Origin: GCA-020344555 sp964405925
Lineage (GTDB): Bacteria; Planctomycetota; Phycisphaerae; UBA1845
Direction: 5' to 3'
DNA: 19,435 bases
Assembly (NCBI GenBank): GCA_964405925.1
Contig: CAYOQG010000074.1
Location: 1-19,435, forward strand
Of the stretch, positions 15,281 to 19,435 are shown piece after piece; position 1 is the stretch's first letter, and every line of letters starts with the position of its first letter. The notes beneath the pieces were generated by a model, which searched no databases, had not been told where the DNA came from, and was given only the letters and a program-made list of their open reading frames with translations. The translations under genes were made by a program, and so were the position numbers.

Positions 15281-17061
15281 TTCATCTCCGCCAGGTGCCG
15301 CACCTTGTCAAGGGCAATCGCCAGAGGGTCGTTGGACTCCATCACGAGCGTGTGTCCCTCGGCGCCCATGTCGCTGACCAGACGCCGCCCCACCGTGGTC
15401 AGCAGATTGTGAAAGGTAACTGCACTTTCCTGGACCGTATCGAACTCTGCGGAACCGAGCAGCTTTTCTTGGACAACCGCGACCAGTCGACCAAGAGGCT
15501 TGCCCAGAACCGCCCCAGCACCCGCAGCCGTGGCCAACTGGGTCAATGCCGCTCCGACAGCCCCCTTGGCTGAGACCAGGGTCAGGGCCGCCACGGGTCC
15601 GGGAACCGCAATCAGCACAAGGGCCAAGCCCACGACACTGAACCCGACCGCGCCTTTGACATAGAGGCTTAGCCCCTTCGATTCGGTGTCGACCTTCTTG
15701 ATCCACTGTCCGAGTGCGTCATCAAACCGGGCGGCGGCCTGTCTGACGGCCTCTTGGGTCTGGCCGTCCCACGTGAACTCGCGGTGGACGGCTTCGAGAC
15801 CCGTCCACCGACCGATCTCTTCCCAGAAGGCACTCAAGGTCACTGCTCGGTTTACGTTGTTCGCCTGTCGCTGGGCAACACTCTTGAAGTACGACTCGGC
15901 AATCGCCCGGCGATCCTGAGGATCAGCCGGTGCTACTTCGCCCAGCGAAGACGACAGGTTGATCAATGCCCCAACCAACGGTACCTGCTTCAGTCTGGCT
16001 TGCAGACGACCCGTTTGGGTGCTGAGCCATCGCTTCGTCTCGCGCAGACGGAGCACTCGGGAGACGATCTCAAGTTGCTCCCGCTCACTTGGAGTCATCA
16101 GGGCCACCATGACCTCCCGAGCGGACGGGGTAGCCTGGGCCACGGCTGTCCCCAGCGACCCACGGAGTTCGGTCAACCGCGCCCTCCGCTCATCATTGAG
16201 GTTCAGAACGCGGTTCGCCCCCTCTGCCACTTGCGTAGAGAGTGCGCCCCTGCGCTGCGGTTTGGGCTTGTTGATGAACGCCAGGACCTCATCAAGCGTC
16301 CCCGGTGGGAAAAGGCAGAAGCCGCGGCCGCGGCGGAACTCCAGCACTGTCGCGCCGTCCGAAGCGAGGCGCACCGCCTGCTGAGCCAACGTTGCCTCAT
16401 CCTCGTCACTGAGCGTACCTTCGTGCGTACGATTAAATAGCACCCACCGCTTCTGCCCGAAACGCACGGATTCCGCGCGGAGCTTCGAGATGGACTGTCG
16501 ATCAAACCAACGCTCGTGGTCCACAACCACGACAATCCGGTCAAACCACGGAAGCAGACTCAGGGCGATGTCACCATCTTGGCATGCCCCTTGAGATGTG
16601 AAGTCGGGCACGTCGAACAAGAGGATGTTGCGTAGCGGATCGATGGTGTGAAACAGGACAGCGATTCCGCCCGGCTCGCCCGTGACGTTATCATCGAGCT
16701 CGATCTTGAAGCGTTGCAGACCAGGTAGGAGTCTGTCCTCGTCCAGAGACCGCTGCACGACGGGGCGATGTTCTTCATGGATGGCGAGGATCGGTCCCAG
16801 GGTCGCGTGACCGCGGGCCGTAACCCGGCTCGTAAGATGACCACCGAGTAAATTGTTAAAAACCGTGCTCTTGCCCGACGAGGCACCTCCGACGATTGCG
16901 ACAAGAGAGGGCAACTGGTTCGTCAGCGGCTCCAAACGGAGCCGGCAGACCGCCTGTTGCAGTGACTCGGGCCAGTCAAAATGCCAGTCCGTCCTCAACC
17001 GCGGTCCGCGCCCGGCAAGGATTTCGAATGCGTTGAGAACAGATTCGTCCATGCCCACCAC
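15274..17061 (-). CDS. Dynamin-like membrane GTPase, first of a pair
   Basis: The product has 595 residues. The GTPase domain lies at about 50-265, with P-loop GGASSGKST (58-66), a G3 region DVPDFTS (150-156) that again has PDF in place of PG, and a degenerate G4 with NRTHE (210-214) where NKxD is expected. Weak or altered guanine specificity is therefore possible. A helical region (about 280-460) leads to two hydrophobic segments at about 468-490 and 495-518, then a C-terminal helical tail ending EMKW. The best start is GTG 17061, about ten bases after AAGGG; the ATG at 17052 is a close alternative. It overlaps the second GTPase gene by seven bases. It resembles its neighbour in layout but not closely in sequence, which suggests an ancient duplication and division of labour between subunits. 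Confidence 0.8.
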   Translation of the reverse strand: MVGMDESVLNAFEILAGRGPRLRTDWHFDWPESLQQAVCRLRLEPLTNQLPSLVAIVGGASSGKSTVFNNLLGGHLTSRVTARGHATLGPILAIHEEHRPVVQRSLDEDRLLPGLQRFKIELDDNVTGEPGGIAVLFHTIDPLRNILLFDVPDFTSQGACQDGDIALSLLPWFDRIVVVVDHERWFDRQSISKLRAESVRFGQKRWVLFNRTHEGTLSDEDEATLAQQAVRLASDGATVLEFRRGRGFCLFPPGTLDEVLAFINKPKPQRRGALSTQVAEGANRVLNLNDERRARLTELRGSLGTAVAQATPSAREVMVALMTPSEREQLEIVSRVLRLRETKRWLSTQTGRLQARLKQVPLVGALINLSSSLGEVAPADPQDRRAIAESYFKSVAQRQANNVNRAVTLSAFWEEIGRWTGLEAVHREFTWDGQTQEAVRQAAARFDDALGQWIKKVDTESKGLSLYVKGAVGFSVVGLALVLIAVPGPVAALTLVSAKGAVGAALTQLATAAGAGAVLGKPLGRLVAVVQEKLLGSAEFDTVQESAVTFHNLLTTVGRRLVSDMGAEGHTLVMESNDPLAIALDKVRHLAEMKW

Positions 17062-17183
17062 GATGGATTCGACCCTTGTGGATCGAGTATTCGATCACGC
17101 TTCCTCCCCTCGTGGTCGACGTTGCACAGCAGGACCGGTGGACTTTGCGCTCACGTTACCGGCCTGGCGGTGTCTTTATCGCC

Positions 17184-17200
17184 CTCAGTAGTCTACTGAG
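17184..17200. promoter_or_regulatory. 17-bp perfect dyad, possible operator
   Basis: CTCAGTAG and CTACTGAG flank a single central T. A perfect palindrome of this length with a one-base centre looks like a dimeric repressor site rather than an RNA hairpin. It lies about 125 bases upstream of the GTPase operon start and about 200 bases upstream of the clpC promoter, so the GTPase operon is the likelier target. Confidence 0.4.
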
Positions 17201-17301
17201 CGCCGCGCGGCCCGTCGAGCTTGTCACCAGCAGCGGGTTACGCTTCCGGGGTCCTGCATCTACCGGACTTTGCTGATCCTGAGTCCCTCCTGCGATTGCC
17301 C

Positions 17302-17320
17302 GGGCCCCCGTGTGGGGCCC
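17302..17320. other. Perfect GC hairpin in the clpC upstream region
   Basis: GGGCCCC, loop CGTGT and GGGGCCC form a perfect seven-pair stem. There is no T-run on either strand. It lies upstream of the clpC promoter and has no gene to terminate on the plus strand, so its role is unclear. Confidence 0.35.
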
Positions 17321-17397
17321 CTTCATTCACGTGTCATGACCTGTCGATACATGAATACACACGCGGAGACTGTTTTCCCGCCTGGACGGTGGATTGG

Positions 17398-17426
17398 TTG
17401 ATGGGCTTTGCTGCGAGTGCTAGAAT
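17398..17426 (+). promoter_or_regulatory. Sigma-70-type promoter for clpC
   Basis: TTGATG, a spacer of exactly 17 bases and TAGAAT match the housekeeping consensus at four of six bases in the -35 and five of six in the -10. Transcription would start near 17433, giving a 5' leader of about 235 bases before the clpC ATG. This is the best promoter match found in the window. Confidence 0.6.
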
Positions 17427-17654
17427 CCCTGGTCCGGAAATCGCTCGGCCAGCCCCAGGTGGCGTGCGTACATTGGTTGGGGTGTGGAGGCTGGCTTTGA
17501 CTGGAAGCGTTCGTTCGAGCTGATCACGCTTGCGAGGGGGTGCCTGAGCCGCGAGGCACGGCTACATTTTGCGTCCCGGGTCCGAGCAACAGGCAACGAC
17601 CCGCTATGCCCCGCCCGACGTGGGTGCACAGGCGGCGGAGCGTCGCGGTCGAGC

Positions 17655-17659
17655 AGGAG
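17655..17659 (+). promoter_or_regulatory. Ribosome binding site of clpC
   Basis: AGGAG lies ten bases ahead of the ATG at 17670. Confidence 0.65.
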
Positions 17660-17669
17660 ATGAAAGTCG

Positions 17670-19435
17670 ATGTTTGAGCGGTTCACCGATCGAGCCCGCA
17701 AGGTTATGGCGCTGGCTAACCAAGAGGCCCAGCGCTTCAACCACGAATACATTGGCACGGAGCATATCCTTCTTGGCTTGGTCAAGGAGGGGTCCGGGGT
17801 CGGCGCCAATGTGCTCAAGAATCTTGAAGTGGACTTGCGGAAGGTGCGCCTCGAGGTAGAAAAGCTCGTCAAGAGCGGCCCCGAAACCGTCACCATGGGC
17901 AAGCTGCCCCAGACTCCGCGGGCCAAGAAAGTCATCGAATACGCCATCGAGGAAGCCCGCAACTTAAACCACAACTACGTCGGTACGGAGCACCTCCTTC
18001 TCGGATTGCTTCGTGAACAGGATGGCGTCGCCGCCCAGGTCCTGATGAACTTGAACCTCCGTCTCGAAGACGTACGGGAGGAGGTTCTCAATCTCTTGGG
18101 CGCCAGTGAGGAAAGCGAAGAGGTCGGCCCCCCGATGCCGGGCGAGCAGAAAAAGGCCAAGAGCAAGACACCCGCCCTTGATTCGTTCGGGCGAGATCTC
18201 ACCGAGATCGCCCGGCAGGGCAAGCTGGATCCTGTCATCGGCCGACATGCCGAGATCGAGCGGATCATTCAGATTCTGTGTCGACGGCAGAAGAACAACC
18301 CCGTCCTGCTCGGCGAAGCGGGGGTCGGTAAGACGGCCATTGTCGAAGGGCTGGCTCAACGGATCGTCAACAACGACATCCCCGAACTGCTCGCCGATCG
18401 TCGGATCGTCGTGCTCGACCTGGCCATGATGGTCGCGGGTACGAAGTACCGAGGCCAGTTCGAGGAGCGCATCAAAGCGGTCATGAATGAGGTCCGCCGG
18501 GCGGGCAACGTTATTCTCTTCATCGATGAGCTGCACACCCTTGTCGGCGCCGGTGGGGCCGAAGGGGCGATCGACGCCTCTAACGTCCTCAAACCCGCAC
18601 TCAGTCGTGGTGAGATCCAGTGCATCGGTGCGACGACCCTCGACGAGTACCGCAAGTACATCGAGAAGGACACCGCCCTGGAACGGCGATTCCAGCAGAT
18701 CATCGTCGAGCCGCCGACGAAGGAGGAGACGATTCAGATTCTCAAGGGGCTTCGCGACCGCTACGAGGCCCACCACAGAGTGCGCATCACCGACACCGCC
18801 CTCGAAAATGCCGTCGAGCTGTCAGCCCGCTACATTGCCCGCGTCCAACCGGACAAATCGATTGATGTCATGGACGAAGCTGGGGCTCGCGTCCGGTTGA
18901 AATCCATGACCAAACCGCCGGACTTGACGGAGCTGGAACGCGAGATGGACAAGCTTGGTGCGGAAAAGGACGAAGCCGTCAAGAACGCCGACTACGAGCG
19001 GGCGGCCCAGATTCGCGACCAGCTCGACTCGGTCAAGCTTAAGAAGCGGCAGCTCCAAAAGGAATGGCGCGACCGCAGCAAGGAGATCGACGGCGTCGTC
19101 GACGAGGAGGTCATTGCCGACGTGGTCAGCTCCATGACTGGAATCCCGCTGAAGCGTATGGGCCGTGACGAAGCCGACCGCCTCCTTGGGCTGGAGATGG
19201 AGTTGCACAAGCGGATCGTCAGTCAGAACGAAGCTGTCGGTGCCGTGGCGCGGGCGGTTCGTCGAAGTCGCAGCGGCCTCAAAGACCCCAACCGACCGAT
19301 GGGCAGCTTTGTCTTCGTCGGCCCGTCCGGGGTGGGCAAGACATACCTCGCCAAGTGTCTCGCCCAGTTCTTGTTCGGCGATCCCGAAGCCCTGTACGTG
19401 CTAGACATGTCCGAGTACATGGAGAAGCACAACGT
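17670..19435 (+). CDS. clpC: ATP-dependent Clp protease ATP-binding subunit ClpC (cut by window edge)
   Basis: The first 588 residues of an AAA+ unfoldase that feeds substrates to the ClpP protease. Two Clp_N repeats lie at about 4-55 and 80-135 (EYIGTEHILLGL and NYVGTEHLLLGL). AAA domain 1 has Walker A GEAGVGKT (215-222), Walker B VILFIDE (281-287) and the arginine-finger region ALERRF (336-341). A middle domain with a UVR-like helix (DYERAAQIRDQL, 441-452) identifies ClpC rather than ClpA or ClpB. DEEVIADVVSSMTGIPL (478-494) leads to AAA domain 2 with Walker A GPSGVGKT (551-558). The ATG at 17670 begins exactly at the conserved MFERFTDRARKVM. The rest, including the ClpP-binding loop, lies beyond the window. 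No CtsR or McsA/McsB genes are upstream, so the Firmicutes-type regulatory operon is absent here. Confidence 0.97.
   Translation, partial: MFERFTDRARKVMALANQEAQRFNHEYIGTEHILLGLVKEGSGVGANVLKNLEVDLRKVRLEVEKLVKSGPETVTMGKLPQTPRAKKVIEYAIEEARNLNHNYVGTEHLLLGLLREQDGVAAQVLMNLNLRLEDVREEVLNLLGASEESEEVGPPMPGEQKKAKSKTPALDSFGRDLTEIARQGKLDPVIGRHAEIERIIQILCRRQKNNPVLLGEAGVGKTAIVEGLAQRIVNNDIPELLADRRIVVLDLAMMVAGTKYRGQFEERIKAVMNEVRRAGNVILFIDELHTLVGAGGAEGAIDASNVLKPALSRGEIQCIGATTLDEYRKYIEKDTALERRFQQIIVEPPTKEETIQILKGLRDRYEAHHRVRITDTALENAVELSARYIARVQPDKSIDVMDEAGARVRLKSMTKPPDLTELEREMDKLGAEKDEAVKNADYERAAQIRDQLDSVKLKKRQLQKEWRDRSKEIDGVVDEEVIADVVSSMTGIPLKRMGRDEADRLLGLEMELHKRIVSQNEAVGAVARAVRRSRSGLKDPNRPMGSFVFVGPSGVGKTYLAKCLAQFLFGDPEALYVLDMSEYMEKHN

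Larger units (their letters stand above)
17062..17669. other. Divergent intergenic region between the GTPase operon and clpC
   Basis: About 608 bases hold no convincing gene; the open frames on both strands lack domains. It contains a perfect dyad at 17184-17200, a hairpin at 17302-17320, a sigma-70-like promoter at 17398-17426 and the clpC ribosome binding site. It must also contain the minus-strand promoter of the GTPase operon, which I cannot place. No CIRCE-type inverted repeat is seen. Confidence 0.5.

Noticed and set aside
17062..17669. CtsR or CIRCE heat-shock control of clpC
   Set aside because: No CIRCE-type inverted repeat is seen upstream, no direct heptad repeats typical of CtsR sites are seen, and no ctsR-mcsAB genes precede clpC.

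Overview
The window looks like a high-GC planctomycete chromosome, probably Phycisphaerae-like or an uncultured relative. The evidence is the sequence style of the ClpC N-terminus, an ECF sigma factor paired with a membrane partner, and tandem membrane GTPases. The taxonomic call is inference from protein style only. I see no rRNA, tRNA, CRISPR array or insertion sequence.

Layout, left to right. (1) About 230-2001, minus strand: an ECF sigma factor and a downstream single-pass membrane protein (probable anti-sigma or sensor partner) form a two-gene operon ending in a strong rho-independent terminator. (2) 2289-7355, minus strand: a carbohydrate/stress block. In transcription order it holds a GT4 glycosyltransferase fused to an alpha/alpha-barrel domain, a GH130 glycoside phosphorylase/hydrolase, the surviving C-terminal half of another GT4 (a pseudogene) and a tandem-domain universal stress protein. 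(3) A divergent gap of about 790 bp. (4) 8146-12608, plus strand: the most unusual block. It holds a nucleotidyltransferase (NTP_transf_5 type) fused to a SET domain, a small five-cysteine peptide with a leader-like N-terminal part, a PqqD-like protein, an HPr-kinase-like protein and a GT4-like glycosyltransferase. The peptide, PqqD and kinase genes are chained by ATGA stop/start overlaps. (5) 12620-17061, minus strand: a metallo-beta-lactamase-fold hydrolase, then (upstream in transcription) two overlapping dynamin-like membrane GTPase genes. (6) A 608-bp divergent gap with a good sigma-70 promoter and a 17-bp perfect dyad, then clpC on the plus strand, cut by the window edge.

Block 4 is the best candidate for an undescribed system. 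PqqD-like, HprK-like and NTP_transf_5 proteins are known to travel together, both in some lasso-peptide clusters and in the so-called HPr-rel-A arrangement. Here they come with a SET methyltransferase domain fused to the nucleotidyltransferase, a dedicated Cys-rich small protein and a glycosyltransferase. No lasso cyclase, leader protease, radical SAM enzyme or transporter is seen. The working inference is a peptide-modification cassette (phosphorylation or nucleotidylation, methylation, glycosylation) acting on the 75-98 residue Cys-rich peptide. The competing reading is a surface-polysaccharide accessory cassette.
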